From Achromobacter xylosoxidans A8 (GTDB taxonomy: Bacteria > Pseudomonadota > Gammaproteobacteria > Burkholderiales > Burkholderiaceae_B), in assembly GCF_000165835.1 (NCBI RefSeq), contig NC_014640.1, positions 5,022,001-5,086,000 of the forward strand: a DNA stretch of 64,000 bases. The letters run 5' to 3'. This document shows, in pieces, positions 44,350 through 52,850 of this stretch; positions within the stretch are counted from its first letter, which is position 1, and every line of letters starts with the position of its first letter. The notes below the pieces were generated by a model, which worked only from the letters and a program-made list of their open reading frames with translations, was not told the origin of the DNA and did no database searches. The position numbers and the translations under genes are program-made.

Positions 44350-44877
44350 GTGGTGGGCACTGATTCGGGCGTACAGCAGCAATTTCATTTGCTGTACCGC
44401 GATCATCATTCCTGGCTTTTTGGCTGGCTACGCAGACGCATGGGTTGCACCCATCACGCGGCAGATCTCGCTCACGACACGTTTGAGCGCTTGCTGGCCT
44501 CGCGCGACGCACTGCTGGGCCAGCCGCTGGGGCTGCAAGAGCCGCGTGCCTACCTGACCACCACCGCCAAACGCCTGCTCATCGACCGGGCGCGCCGCGA
44601 GCTGCTCGAACGGACTTACCTGGCCGAGCTCGAACGGCTGGCTCCGGAACTGGCTCAGCACCCCTCGCCCGAGCAATTGCTTATCGCCATGCAGGCGTTG
44701 GAACAGATTTGCCAAGCGCTGGAAGGCGTATCCGCCAAGGCCCGCGCAGCCTTCCTGCTGCACTACCTTGAAGGCCACACGCACGCCTACGTCGCCGGGC
44801 AACTGAAGGTCTCGACCAAGATGGTGCAGAAGTACCTGGTCCAGGTGCTGTTGCATTGCCATCAAGGGCCTACCTGA
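44350..44877 (+). CDS. FecI-type ECF sigma factor
   Basis: A 175-residue ECF sigma factor, region 2 at HAADLAHDTFERLLASRD and PRAYLTTTAKRLLIDRARRE, region 4 at THAYVAGQLKVSTKMVQKYL. The start is one of two adjacent GTG codons (44350, 44353) behind GAGGAAG; a TTG at 44311 lies inside the Fur-like box and is unlikely. Followed after three bases by a FecR-like gene. Confidence 0.88.
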   Translation: MVGTDSGVQQQFHLLYRDHHSWLFGWLRRRMGCTHHAADLAHDTFERLLASRDALLGQPLGLQEPRAYLTTTAKRLLIDRARRELLERTYLAELERLAPELAQHPSPEQLLIAMQALEQICQALEGVSAKARAAFLLHYLEGHTHAYVAGQLKVSTKMVQKYLVQVLLHCHQGPT

Positions 44878-44880
44878 ACC

Positions 44881-45894
44881 GTGGCTGCGCCCTCGCCCGC
44901 CTCTGTAGCCGCACAGGCCGCGCAATGGATCGTCCAGCTTTCCTGCGACGACGCCGCGCAACGGCGCGCGGCGAGGCAGGCCTTTGACGCCTGGAAGGCG
45001 GCAGACCCGCTCCATGCCACGGCCGCGGAACGCATGGAGGGCCTATTGGGCCAAGTAGACGCGATCCGCGTCGGCGGCGTGGGTGAACCGGGCAGCGCCG
45101 CCCTGGCCGCCGTGCTCAATGCGCGCGGCAAGCGCAGCCGCATCAAGAAATACGCCGCCGCCGCCCTGCTGGGCTGCGTCCTGGCCGCGCCCGCATGGCT
45201 GACGTTGCAAGCCTATCCCCCCTCCTGGCTGATGGCCGACCTGCGGACCGCCACCGGCCAATGGAGGACGCAGGTATTGGACGATGGCACTCGCATCAGC
45301 ATCAACAGTGGCACTGCCGTCAATCTCCGCTACGACTCCCGGCTCCGGGCTTTGGAACTGGTCCAGGGCGAGATTCTGGTCGAGGTCGCCAAAGATGCCA
45401 CGCGCCCCTTCCTGATCGAAACCCGGGACGGAACCATGCGCGCCCTGGGCACGAAGTTCGTCGTCAGCCGCGAGGACGGCGCAACGCGATTGAGCGTGCT
45501 GGAATCGCGCGTATCGGTCCAGACCGACGCGCAACGCCGCGGCGGATCGCGCGACGCCACCGTGGTTGAAGCCGGCCAGGCCGTGCGGATCCGACCAAAC
45601 GGCCTGGATCCAGTGACGGAGATCGACAGCGGCCAGATCGAAGATGGCTGGAAGCAGCACCGGCTGTTCATACACGATCGTCCGCTCGCCGAGGTGCTCG
45701 ATACCCTGGCGCGCCATCGCAGCGGCCTGATTCAGTACGACGCCCAGGCGCTAGCCAGCATCCGCATTTCGGCGGTGCTGCCTCTCGATGACACGGATCG
45801 CGCCATGCAACTGCTGGCCGCCAATTTGCCGACGCTGCGCGTGCGCAGCTTCACTCCCTATTTCCTGCGCGTGGACGTGACGCCGGGAGACTGA
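44881..45894 (+). CDS. FecR-family anti-sigma/signal transducer
   Basis: A 337-residue FecR-type protein with start GTG 44881. The cytoplasmic N-terminal part contains FDAWKAADPLHATAAERMEG, a membrane segment lies near residues 90-108 (AAAALLGCVLAAPAWLTLQA), and the FecR domain follows (TQVLDDGTRISINSGTAVNL, DGTMRALGTKF). It controls the sigma factor at 44350 in response to the receptor at 46003. Confidence 0.88.
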   Translation: MAAPSPASVAAQAAQWIVQLSCDDAAQRRAARQAFDAWKAADPLHATAAERMEGLLGQVDAIRVGGVGEPGSAALAAVLNARGKRSRIKKYAAAALLGCVLAAPAWLTLQAYPPSWLMADLRTATGQWRTQVLDDGTRISINSGTAVNLRYDSRLRALELVQGEILVEVAKDATRPFLIETRDGTMRALGTKFVVSREDGATRLSVLESRVSVQTDAQRRGGSRDATVVEAGQAVRIRPNGLDPVTEIDSGQIEDGWKQHRLFIHDRPLAEVLDTLARHRSGLIQYDAQALASIRISAVLPLDDTDRAMQLLAANLPTLRVRSFTPYFLRVDVTPGD

Positions 45895-46002
45895 ACCGGG
45901 CTGTTCCGGACCCTCAGGCACGCGAATTTTTTTGGACAGCAGGTTCCACTTCCGAATTCTCGTTCGTCAAACCAAAAGACATCACGAACAGGAATTCCCG
46001 AT

Positions 46003-48432
46003 ATGGCCCTGCCCCGCATCACCGCGCACCCCGCTTCTTCCCGCCAGCCCTACCTGCTCCGCCACCTGCCGCTGGCCGTCGCCCTGGCGCTCGCCGCCCT
46101 GCATCCGCATGCTGCGCGGGCCCAGGCCGCAATAGGCATGGCCGTCACCCAATACGACATCCCGGCCGGTCCGCTGGCCCCGGCGCTGAACCGTTATGCG
46201 CAGTTGTCCGGCGCGGACATCGTGGTCGACACGCGCAATCTGCAAGGCCTGACGACCCAGGGGCTGCAGGGCAGCCACACCGTTGCCGGCGGCTTCGACA
46301 TCCTGCTGCGCGGCACCGGCTACAGCGCCAGGCAGACCCCCGCCGGCTACGTCATCGAGCCCGAACCTCGCGCCAGCGCCGTTACGCTGGAAGCCGTGCG
46401 CGTGGACGGCGACGCCTGGCGCAACGCTACCACCGAAGAAACGGGCTCCTATGCCGCGCGCGCGGTCACGATCACCAAGGGCGCCCAGACCCTGCGTGAA
46501 ATACCCCAGTCGGTGTCGGTGATGACCCGGCAGCAAATGGACGACCAGGGCTTGACCACGATCGCCGACGCCATGGGCTATGTAACGGGCCTGACGGCCT
46601 CCGACTATGAAGACACCGAGAAATTCAATGCGCGCGGGTTCGGCACCAGCGCGCAATACGACGGTCTGCCTCAGCAGGCAGCCAGCACCAACATGGATCT
46701 CGCCATCTACGACCGCATCGAGATCCTGCGAGGCCCCACCGGCCTGCTGACCGGGACGGGCGAACCTGGCGGAGCCATCAACTACGTGCGCAAGCGTCCG
46801 CGCGCCGAGAGCCATTTTTCCGCCTCCGTGTCCGGCGGCTCCTGGGACCAGTACCGTCTGGAGGCCGACGGCGGGGGTCCGCTCAATGAATCGGGCACGC
46901 TGCGCGGCCGCCTCGTCGGCGCCTACAAGGACGAAAACAAATTCTATGACTGGGGACGTTCGGAACCGCGCACCTTTTACGGTGTGCTGGAATACGACCT
47001 CGCGCCGCGCACAACGATCGGCCTGACCGCCACCTATAACGATCGCCGCTTCCGCAACTTCAACGGCCTTCCCCTTTACTCGGATGGCAGCGTGCCGGAT
47101 CGCGACGCGTATGTCGGCCCGTCGAAAATGTCGGACATGTCGACCTATGACGCCGGGGCCGATCTGACACATCGATGGAGCAATGGCTGGGAATTCAAGG
47201 CGGCCTATCTGCATCGCGACACGCGCTATCGCGGCTATTCGGCGTTTACCGGTAGCCGTATCGATATCGACACCGGCCTGGCCTCCGGCATGTCGGTCGG
47301 GCGCATCGCGAACGACTTCAAGTGGGATCAAGGCGACGTTCACGTGTCGGGGCCCGTCTCCCTGTTTGGACAGGAGCACACGCTCACGCTGGGCTACAAC
47401 TACGCGCGCTCTGACGAAACGACCGGAAGCCGATTCAGCTACATCGAGAACGTCGCGCCGCTGACCGATCACGACTTCGATCAGGAATACGCGCTGCCGG
47501 TGATCAATCGCAACAACGCCACCACCACGCAATCGGGCATCTACGCCTCGGGACGATTCAAGCTGGCCGACCCGCTGAGCCTGATCCTGGGAGGCCGCTG
47601 GACGGATTACCGCCAGAAAAGCCGCCCCGTGTCTCCGCAGACCGGAGACTGGGAATACAGCGCAGCCAATACCAAGGACGAATTCACGCCGTTCGGCGGC
47701 ATTGTGCTGGACCTGAACCAACAGGTCTCGGTCTACGCCAGCTATACGGACATCTTCGTGCCCCAGAGCGAGCAGGACTACACGGGGCAAACGCTCAAGC
47801 CGCGCAAGGGTTGGCAAACCGAAGCCGGCGTCAAAGGCGAGTTCTTCGATGGCCGCTTGAATGCGTCGCTGGCGATGTTCCGGATCCGCGACCAGAACCG
47901 CGCCATTACCGACCCGGACCACATCGGCTGCGGTGGCACGCCCACCGGTTCGTGCTCGCGCGCGGCCGGCCTGGTGCAAAGCCAGGGTTGGGAAGCGGAA
48001 ATCAGCGGCAGCCCCTTGCCGGGCTGGGACATAGCCGCCGGCTATACGTTCACCAACGCGAAATTCCTGCGTGACGCCGACGCCACCAACGTGGGCCAGC
48101 GCTTCGCTGCCGACGTCCTGCCCAAGCACCTCTTCAAACTTTGGACGCAATACCGGTTCCAACCCAGCGATTTCAACGGCGCGCTGAACGGCTGGCGCGT
48201 CGGCATGGGCTTGCAGGCGCAAAGCGATGTCTACACCTCATCCATGCGCCAGGGCGGCTACGCGGTTGTCTCCGCTCGCCTGGGCTACCAGATCAACAAG
48301 CAATGGGACGCCGCGCTTTCGATCAACAACCTTTTCGACCGGGAGTACCTGCGCACGCCGGGCTACGACATTTTCTACAACCTCTATGGCGCGCCACGCA
48401 GCGCCATCCTGACGCTGCGCTACACGATGTAG
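46003..48432 (+). CDS. TonB-dependent siderophore receptor with signalling domain (FpvA/FecA-like)
   Basis: An 809-residue receptor. It has a signal peptide ending near HAARAQAA, an STN domain at ~47-120 (YDIPAGPLAPALNRYAQLSG), a plug (LREIPQSVSVMTRQQMDDQG; IEILRGPTGLLTGTGEPGG) and a barrel with C terminus ILTLRYTM. The plug wording LLTGTGEPGG and the C-terminal part resemble ferripyoverdine/ferric-citrate type receptors, and it lacks the C-terminal cysteine pair of its two neighbours. A 108-base gap separates it from the FecR gene and may hold the sigma-dependent promoter. Confidence 0.9.
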   Translation: MALPRITAHPASSRQPYLLRHLPLAVALALAALHPHAARAQAAIGMAVTQYDIPAGPLAPALNRYAQLSGADIVVDTRNLQGLTTQGLQGSHTVAGGFDILLRGTGYSARQTPAGYVIEPEPRASAVTLEAVRVDGDAWRNATTEETGSYAARAVTITKGAQTLREIPQSVSVMTRQQMDDQGLTTIADAMGYVTGLTASDYEDTEKFNARGFGTSAQYDGLPQQAASTNMDLAIYDRIEILRGPTGLLTGTGEPGGAINYVRKRPRAESHFSASVSGGSWDQYRLEADGGGPLNESGTLRGRLVGAYKDENKFYDWGRSEPRTFYGVLEYDLAPRTTIGLTATYNDRRFRNFNGLPLYSDGSVPDRDAYVGPSKMSDMSTYDAGADLTHRWSNGWEFKAAYLHRDTRYRGYSAFTGSRIDIDTGLASGMSVGRIANDFKWDQGDVHVSGPVSLFGQEHTLTLGYNYARSDETTGSRFSYIENVAPLTDHDFDQEYALPVINRNNATTTQSGIYASGRFKLADPLSLILGGRWTDYRQKSRPVSPQTGDWEYSAANTKDEFTPFGGIVLDLNQQVSVYASYTDIFVPQSEQDYTGQTLKPRKGWQTEAGVKGEFFDGRLNASLAMFRIRDQNRAITDPDHIGCGGTPTGSCSRAAGLVQSQGWEAEISGSPLPGWDIAAGYTFTNAKFLRDADATNVGQRFAADVLPKHLFKLWTQYRFQPSDFNGALNGWRVGMGLQAQSDVYTSSMRQGGYAVVSARLGYQINKQWDAALSINNLFDREYLRTPGYDIFYNLYGAPRSAILTLRYTM

Positions 48433-48819
48433 CGTCTGATAAATATCCGCAGTCTCGCGCCGCGGTCTCCTGCGGACTGAGCGACGCAGACTCCGCCGCG
48501 CGGATCCGCGAGCTGCGCGCGTATCCCACGATAGAAGACAGGGGCCGGGGCGCGGCAATAGGCGTTCCGTAAGTAAAGCTAGGCGCCTGGCGCCGGCCCA
48601 GTGCCAATTCCAGCAAAGGCGAAAACCATCAGTTCGCCTTCGTCTAATCGATTAGCCAACATACTCAGCCAAATTTCACCCGACCTCAAGATACTCGAGA
48701 AAGAACTCAGTTCCGTGTCGTGCCACAGGGCACGGGGTCGAGAGCGGCCAGACACGATTGGCGCCTTCCGCGACGGAGTTGCCGTTCGAATGTCGATGCG
48801 GCGCCAATCGCGAAGGTGG

Positions 48820-48880
48820 GGCGCTGGCCGAGAACGGACATAGTCTAGGCAAAGCAAGTCCGCGGCCGATACTCTGCACC
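48820..48880 (+). repeat. Second dispersed repeat family, copy
   Basis: CTGGCCGAGAACGGACATAG followed by AGGCAAAGCAAGTC and a CGGCCGA segment. The same order appears at 37590-37652 and 52240-52300, and a shorter fragment at about 34988. In two cases (here and 37590) an AAAAAGGCGAACT motif follows directly, so the two families are physically linked. Confidence 0.65.
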
Positions 48881-48883
48881 CAT

Positions 48884-49067
48884 CAAAAAGGCGAACTCTG
48901 AGATAAAAATCAGCGCCCCGAAAATGCTACTTCCCGAAAAGGCGAACTTTGCAATAAACGCGATTAAATCAGCGCGACAGTCCAAGCCGGCAGCTTTGGG
49001 GCATGCCCGTACGGGCATTGGGAAAGAGACACGGGCGTCTCGAGCACTCGGCCATAAGTTGGGAGTC
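48884..49067 (+). repeat. AAAGGCGAACTTT repeat family, copy 3 (right half only)
   Basis: Begins CAAAAAGGCGAACTCTGAGA, with a second core GAAAAGGCGAACTTTGCAAT at 48945, then the perfect palindrome ATGCCCGTACGGGCAT (49003-49018) and a tail to AAGTTGGGAGT. It corresponds to the second half of copies 1 and 2; the hairpin half is missing. It forms the left border of the PfpI/TetR/AhpD cargo. Confidence 0.75.
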
Positions 49068-49213
49068 GCCGATGTGCGACGAACCGCCCCCTCGGTCCCC
49101 AATACACCATCTGCGGAGCCGCATTGACCGGCGCAGCTCCTTTGACCTAAGCTACTGTCGCCGCCCTAGAGAAATCCCTCCCGGATAGAATGCCGGTGAC
49201 ATGACTAGGTTTG

Positions 49214-49246
49214 AATAGCCCCGAACCGTTCGGGGCTATTTCTTTT
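49214..49246 (+). terminator. Strong rho-independent terminator without an upstream gene
   Basis: Perfect 12-bp stem AATAGCCCCGAA / TTCGGGGCTATT with a CCG loop, followed by TCTTTTC. No plus-strand gene lies within the preceding 780 bases, so it ends either a small RNA, a decayed gene or read-through from 48432. Confidence 0.75.
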
Positions 49247-49456
49247 CCCGCCCAAGAAATTGGCCGGAGGGATCCCCGCAGGATGACTGTCTTCGGCCAA
49301 GAGAAGCCAAATCGATCATAAGTCGCAGAGCAATCGAAATCTTCACACTGGCATGTGTCGAGAAACCGGATTCAATTGCGTGGTATAGGGCGATCTGCTG
49401 TTTTAAAACGGCAAGCGGCGGCTGTGGGGGGTAGGCATAGCCTGCGAAGCGTTCAC

Positions 49457-50059
49457 CTACCTCGAGCCCTGCTGAATTGTGAGGCCGATAAGTGCCTCGA
49501 AAAGCTCTTGCTGCCCCGCGGGCAGTACGGGCTGCAGCGTGGCACGTCGCTTTTTGATGTCGAACAAAGACTCGACCATCCACCCCACCAAATAGAGCGC
49601 CGCAAGGCAGCCTCCAGCCGTCGCGACGCTTCCTTCGCATACCAAGGGCTGATCCACTGGCTCCAGTCCTAGAGCTTGCAGGCCTCCTCGTGCATCCGGG
49701 TGCGTGGTGGAACGACCACTGGAAAGCAGTCCAAGTCGCTCAAGGATGAAGGCGCCGGCACAAATGGAGCCAATAAGCTGTCGTGTGGGATCGAGCTGGA
49801 AAGATGATAGAAAATCCGGATCAGCAAGCGCAGCCGGTATGCCCAGCTTGCCGCTGGAGAACAACACTGCATCGGCCTGATTGGCCTCAGAGAGAGCGCC
49901 GTGCGCCGAAACGGACAGGCCATGCGCCGATCGCACGATGGAACTAGATGCCAAGATGCGCACGTTCCAGTCCTTAGTGTTGCGCCCCAAGATGTCCCAC
50001 ATTAGGAAGAGGTCGATGTCGGTGAATTGGTCGAACGTGACCAGGGCAATTTCTTTCAA
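49457..50059 (-). CDS. DJ-1/PfpI family protein
   Basis: A 200-residue class I glutamine-amidotransferase-like protein of the DJ-1/PfpI group. The nucleophile-elbow region SICAGAFILERLGLLSSGRS supplies the conserved cysteine, and the N terminus EIALVTFDQFTDIDLFLMWD is typical. Members include isonitrile hydratase-like, glyoxalase-III-like and stress proteins. It diverges from a TetR gene (110-base gap) and is probably its target. Confidence 0.85.
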   Translation of the reverse strand: MKEIALVTFDQFTDIDLFLMWDILGRNTKDWNVRILASSSIVRSAHGLSVSAHGALSEANQADAVLFSSGKLGIPAALADPDFLSSFQLDPTRQLIGSICAGAFILERLGLLSSGRSTTHPDARGGLQALGLEPVDQPLVCEGSVATAGGCLAALYLVGWMVESLFDIKKRRATLQPVLPAGQQELFEALIGLTIQQGSR

Positions 50060-50141
50060 GGCGAACTCCAGGAGAAGGGCCGCTGTGCGACATGCCGCGG
50101 CGGTCTGTGCTAGTGTTCGCAGCGTATCAATCTAGATCGCA

Positions 50142-50160
50142 CCATACACAGTCTGTATGG
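50142..50160. promoter_or_regulatory. Probable TetR operator
   Basis: CCATACA-N5-TGTATGG, a perfect 7-bp inverted repeat nine bases before the tetR-type start codon (50170) and within the divergent gap to the PfpI-like gene. It suits autorepression plus control of the divergent gene. Confidence 0.65.
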
Positions 50161-50169
50161 CGCAGACAT

Positions 50170-50721
50170 ATGAGCAAACTGACTCGCAATCATTGGGTTG
50201 CGGCTGGCCTTGAGGCCCTCGACCAAGAAGGGCACACCGGCGTCTCAGCCGAAAGTATCGCTCGGCGATTGAACGTCACCCGTGGATCGTTCTATCACCA
50301 CTTTCACAATCGTGAAGAGTTCGTGCGTACATTACTTGGCAAGTGGGAAGAGGACTATACGACGCGGATGCTTGCGTATGCCGCGCAGGGACGCAGCGCC
50401 AGCGAAACCCTGACGCGCTATTTGCGCATCGCCGCCGAGAAGCAACCGGGCAGGGAAGTCGCCATCCGAGCGTGGGCGTTAATCGACCCGTTGGTGGCCG
50501 AGTTTCAACGGCGAGTCGACGCAACTCGTCTGGCTTTTGCCGTGAGAACATGCAGTCGATGGGTGCGCACGCCTGGCCATGCAGAAATAGTCGGCCAAGC
50601 AGCTCACCTATGCTTGATCGGTGGCCAGCAGACAGGGCTGCGACGTGACGCCGGTCACTTCAATGGGCTAATGCAGCATGCGTTCACCCTCATCAAAGGC
50701 ACACTTGCATCGCGTGCCTGA
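50170..50721 (+). CDS. TetR-family transcriptional repressor
   Basis: A 183-residue repressor with an N-terminal helix-turn-helix (AESIARRLNVTRGSFYHHF, residues ~28-46) and a helical ligand domain. ATG 50170 sits immediately behind the palindrome; an upstream in-frame ATG at 50092 would place the helix-turn-helix too far in. It lies between the PfpI-like and AhpD-like genes. Confidence 0.88.
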   Translation: MSKLTRNHWVAAGLEALDQEGHTGVSAESIARRLNVTRGSFYHHFHNREEFVRTLLGKWEEDYTTRMLAYAAQGRSASETLTRYLRIAAEKQPGREVAIRAWALIDPLVAEFQRRVDATRLAFAVRTCSRWVRTPGHAEIVGQAAHLCLIGGQQTGLRRDAGHFNGLMQHAFTLIKGTLASRA

Positions 50722-51062
50722 GGCCTAAGTGCTGCCTTAGCGCATGGCCGTGATGAGTTCTGGTTATCGCGCAGCAAGCGTATAGAGCTCGTTACTCAGC
50801 AGAAGTCTCCGAATCGTTGACCAGATCTCGCTCGCAATGATGTCAACAACCGTCTCCAGGGCCTCTTTGCTTGATTGGGCCGCACTCAAACGCTTAGAGC
50901 GTGTTAAGACCCTTGCCGGAGCGCGGCTATCGTAGAGGGATGTCGAAGCGACGCCCGCAATCATGGCCCAACCAAGCATGCCATTCATGGCTCTGTTCCC
51001 CCCTGGGACGGGGGCCATACACTGGCCAGCTTCAGCAGTGCTTCTTCTTATCAGGTGCCTCC
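50722..51062. other. Gap between TetR and AhpD-like genes
   Basis: A 341-base stretch. A minus-strand frame (about 50764-50988, 74 codons from ATG 50988, ending SNELYTLAAR) is open but has no ribosome site and no recognised domain. The rest presumably contains the promoter of the AhpD-like gene. Confidence 0.35.
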
Positions 51063-51524
51063 ATGACAGATCGTATCGACTACACCCAGGCCTCTCCGGA
51101 AGGCTACAAGAGCCTTACCAACGCCTATCTCTACCTGCAGCGTTGCGGCTTGCCGACAGAACTGGTTGACCTGGTGTATCTGCGTGTATCCCTGATCAAT
51201 GGTTGCGCCTATTGCATCGACATGCATGCGCGTGAGTTGCGCGCCCGCGGCGTTGCGGATGACAAGCTTGCTCTGCTGCCCACCTGGCGCGAAGCTGGTC
51301 CGCTCTACACCGCGCAAGAGCGCGCCGCGCTGGCCTGGGCGGAAAGGCTGACGCTGGTAGCGCAGGCCGGCGTGGCCGATGCGGACTATGACGCCGTCGC
51401 GGCCGTGTTCAATGCGCGCGAAATTGCCGACTTATCCTACGCCGTCTGCCTGATCAACAGTTTCAATCGCCTAGCGATCGCGTTTCACAGGACGCCGCAG
51501 GCCGTCGCAGCACTCCAGGTCTAG
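51063..51524 (+). CDS. AhpD-like carboxymuconolactone decarboxylase-family protein
   Basis: A 153-residue all-helical protein with the CxxC active-site motif in LINGCAYCIDMHARELRARG, as in AhpD-type peroxidase components. It could reduce alkyl hydroperoxides or act with the PfpI-like protein in response to a reactive electrophile. ATG 51063 is chosen because the family begins there; upstream sequence in frame is unrelated. Confidence 0.87.
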   Translation: MTDRIDYTQASPEGYKSLTNAYLYLQRCGLPTELVDLVYLRVSLINGCAYCIDMHARELRARGVADDKLALLPTWREAGPLYTAQERAALAWAERLTLVAQAGVADADYDAVAAVFNAREIADLSYAVCLINSFNRLAIAFHRTPQAVAALQV

Positions 51525-51726
51525 GGCGTTTCAAGACACCTTGCAGGAGCGCGACTGCCGTAGCGAGGGGCAATGGTGGACGAACTGCTGCTGGCGCAGC
51601 AGCGCCAGGGCCAGCCTAGTGCTGCGACCCTTGACGGGCGCGCGCCGCAGTCGACTTGCGAGAACAGCCCGCGAGCAGGCTATAACAGCTACAAGCTCTA
51701 TGGCTTGTCTCGACCGTCAAAGCCGA

Positions 51727-51840
51727 AAGACGGACTTCAAAAAAAAGCGAACTTTATTCCCGCTACTCAAACCCGGAGTGGCGGGAACAAAGTTCGCCTT
51801 TTGCGTTGAGGTTCGCCTTTTGGCTTTGGCGGGCAAAACC
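51727..51840 (+). repeat. AAAGGCGAACTTT repeat family, copy 4 (left half only)
   Basis: Contains the imperfect hairpin with arms around GCGAACTTTATTCCCGCT and GGCGGGAACAAAGTTCGCC, then a second direct motif GGTTCGCCTTTTGG, and loses similarity to copies 1 and 2 after GGGCAAAACCAGCT. It corresponds to the hairpin half of the family and forms the right border of the PfpI/TetR/AhpD cargo. Confidence 0.75.
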
Positions 51841-51895
51841 AGCTGACACCAATCAACGTAAAATGTCAGGCTTCCAGCCTCCAAATGCTTCCCTT

Positions 51896-52186
51896 ATGAA
51901 CCTCGAACGACTCCGCCGCGAATTTCCTGACTTCGACATAACCACCCTCCCGCCCCTACCCGAAGGGTATTTCGACTCGTCGAGCTACATCGACGCAGCT
52001 CCTTCATTCGAGAACAAGGAGCGCGGCTTGAAGGTGTATGTCGACTACGCCAACTATGCCGACCGCGAATCCGGCAGAAGCCAGCGCTTCTGCGTTTCGC
52101 GCTACGACGAGGAAGCCGGCGACTTCGAAGACGTCGCCCTGTCGACCAACGACTGGGCCGAAGTCACGCGCTTCCTGACCGCCTGA
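51896..52186 (+). CDS. Small acidic hypothetical protein
   Basis: A 96-residue protein beginning MNLERLRREFPDFDITTLPP, rich in Asp/Glu and Tyr, with no recognised family. ATG 51863 in the same frame would add eleven residues; neither start has a strong Shine-Dalgarno sequence. It stands between repeat copy 4 and a copy of the second repeat family, so it may be a separate small insert or an original chromosomal gene. Confidence 0.6.
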   Translation: MNLERLRREFPDFDITTLPPLPEGYFDSSSYIDAAPSFENKERGLKVYVDYANYADRESGRSQRFCVSRYDEEAGDFEDVALSTNDWAEVTRFLTA

Positions 52187-52239
52187 ATGCCCTCGCGGGG
52201 GCGATTGATGTTCGCTCCGATCGTCGGATGATCGACCCC

Positions 52240-52300
52240 GCGACCGTTCCTGGCCGATAACGGACATAGCCCAGGACAAGCAAGTCGCCGGTCGAGATGC
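52240..52300 (+). repeat. Second dispersed repeat family, copy
   Basis: GCGACCGTTCCTGGCCGATA, then ACGGACATAG and GACAAGCAAGTCGCCGGTCG, matching the copies at 37590 and 48820 in order and spacing. It is followed at once by transposase debris. Confidence 0.65.
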
Positions 52301-52383
52301 TGCGCGGTCAAGACGGCGCCCTTTGGCGGGCAAGACCAGGCTGGCAGGTCAGCTGCAGCCGAGTCTATCGGCGGTATGCCGAT

Positions 52384-52533
52384 GAACAATTGCAGTTGCG
52401 TAGCGAGGCTTGGCGCCAGGACTACAATGACGCTCGGCCTCACATGGCTTTGAAAGATCTAACACCGGGCGAATTCGCCCGGAAATACTGCCTCCGACAA
52501 CAGGTCGGGGGCTCATGGCAGCCCGATCACTAG
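52384..52533 (+). pseudogene. C-terminal fragment of an IS3-family transposase (OrfB)
   Basis: The segment SEAWRQDYNDARPHMALKDL followed by TPGEFARK is the conserved end of the IS3-family integrase-type transposase (IS2/IS51/IS407-like). The DDE catalytic core is absent, so it is a dead remnant of about 50 codons. No terminal inverted repeats are evident. Confidence 0.75.
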
Positions 52534-52593
52534 CATCGACGCGGATCAGTCCGCGAGTATTTAGTGAAGCTGCTGAAGCAGCGTTTTGAGGAA

Positions 52594-52737
52594 ATGATGA
52601 ATTTCTGGGTCCCTGTAGTCTTCGGTACGTTCAAGCTCCTCGTGTTGGGTACGGGCATGTTTCTCGCCATCAAGTCTCACTACGATGGAGAAAAAAAGGA
52701 GAAGAAGGAGAAGGAGCAGGAGATGAAGGCTCCGTAG
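52594..52737 (+). CDS. Small single-span membrane peptide with charged tail
   Basis: A 47-codon frame preceded by GAGGA. Residues 3-26 (NFWVPVVFGTFKLLVLGTGM...) form a convincing membrane span; the C-terminal part is DGEKKEKKEKEQEMKAP, a highly charged tail. There are two consecutive ATG codons; the second (52597) has the better spacing from GAGG. I do not recognise the family. It lies between an IS scrap and the convergent autotransporter. Confidence 0.5.
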   Translation: MMNFWVPVVFGTFKLLVLGTGMFLAIKSHYDGEKKEKKEKEQEMKAP

Positions 52738-52850
52738 TGGACGTAGGCTCCCGCCTCAGGCAGGCGCCAACCGACGGAGTCTCCATGAGTCGGAGACTCC
52801 CTTGAAGAAAAGCAGATTTGCAGAGCGTCGGCCGGTCACCATCGCCCACT

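Larger units (their letters stand above)
48433..49456. other. Kilobase gap made of repeat remnants, no clear gene
   Basis: Between the FpvA-like receptor and the PfpI-like gene I find no convincing coding frame. The region holds a copy of the second repeat family (48820-48880), half of an AAAGGCGAACTTT-family element (48884-49067) and an orphan terminator (49214-49246). Open frames around 48580-48860 have no recognisable product. Confidence 0.5.

Noticed and set aside
45982..48222. A 746-codon minus-strand frame under the FpvA-like receptor
   Set aside because: It is antisense to a complete receptor gene with all family motifs, and its protein is Arg/Ala/Gly-rich without domains.
48579..48857. 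Minus-strand frame of 92 codons after the FpvA-like receptor
   Set aside because: No ribosome site, no family, and it runs through a dispersed repeat.
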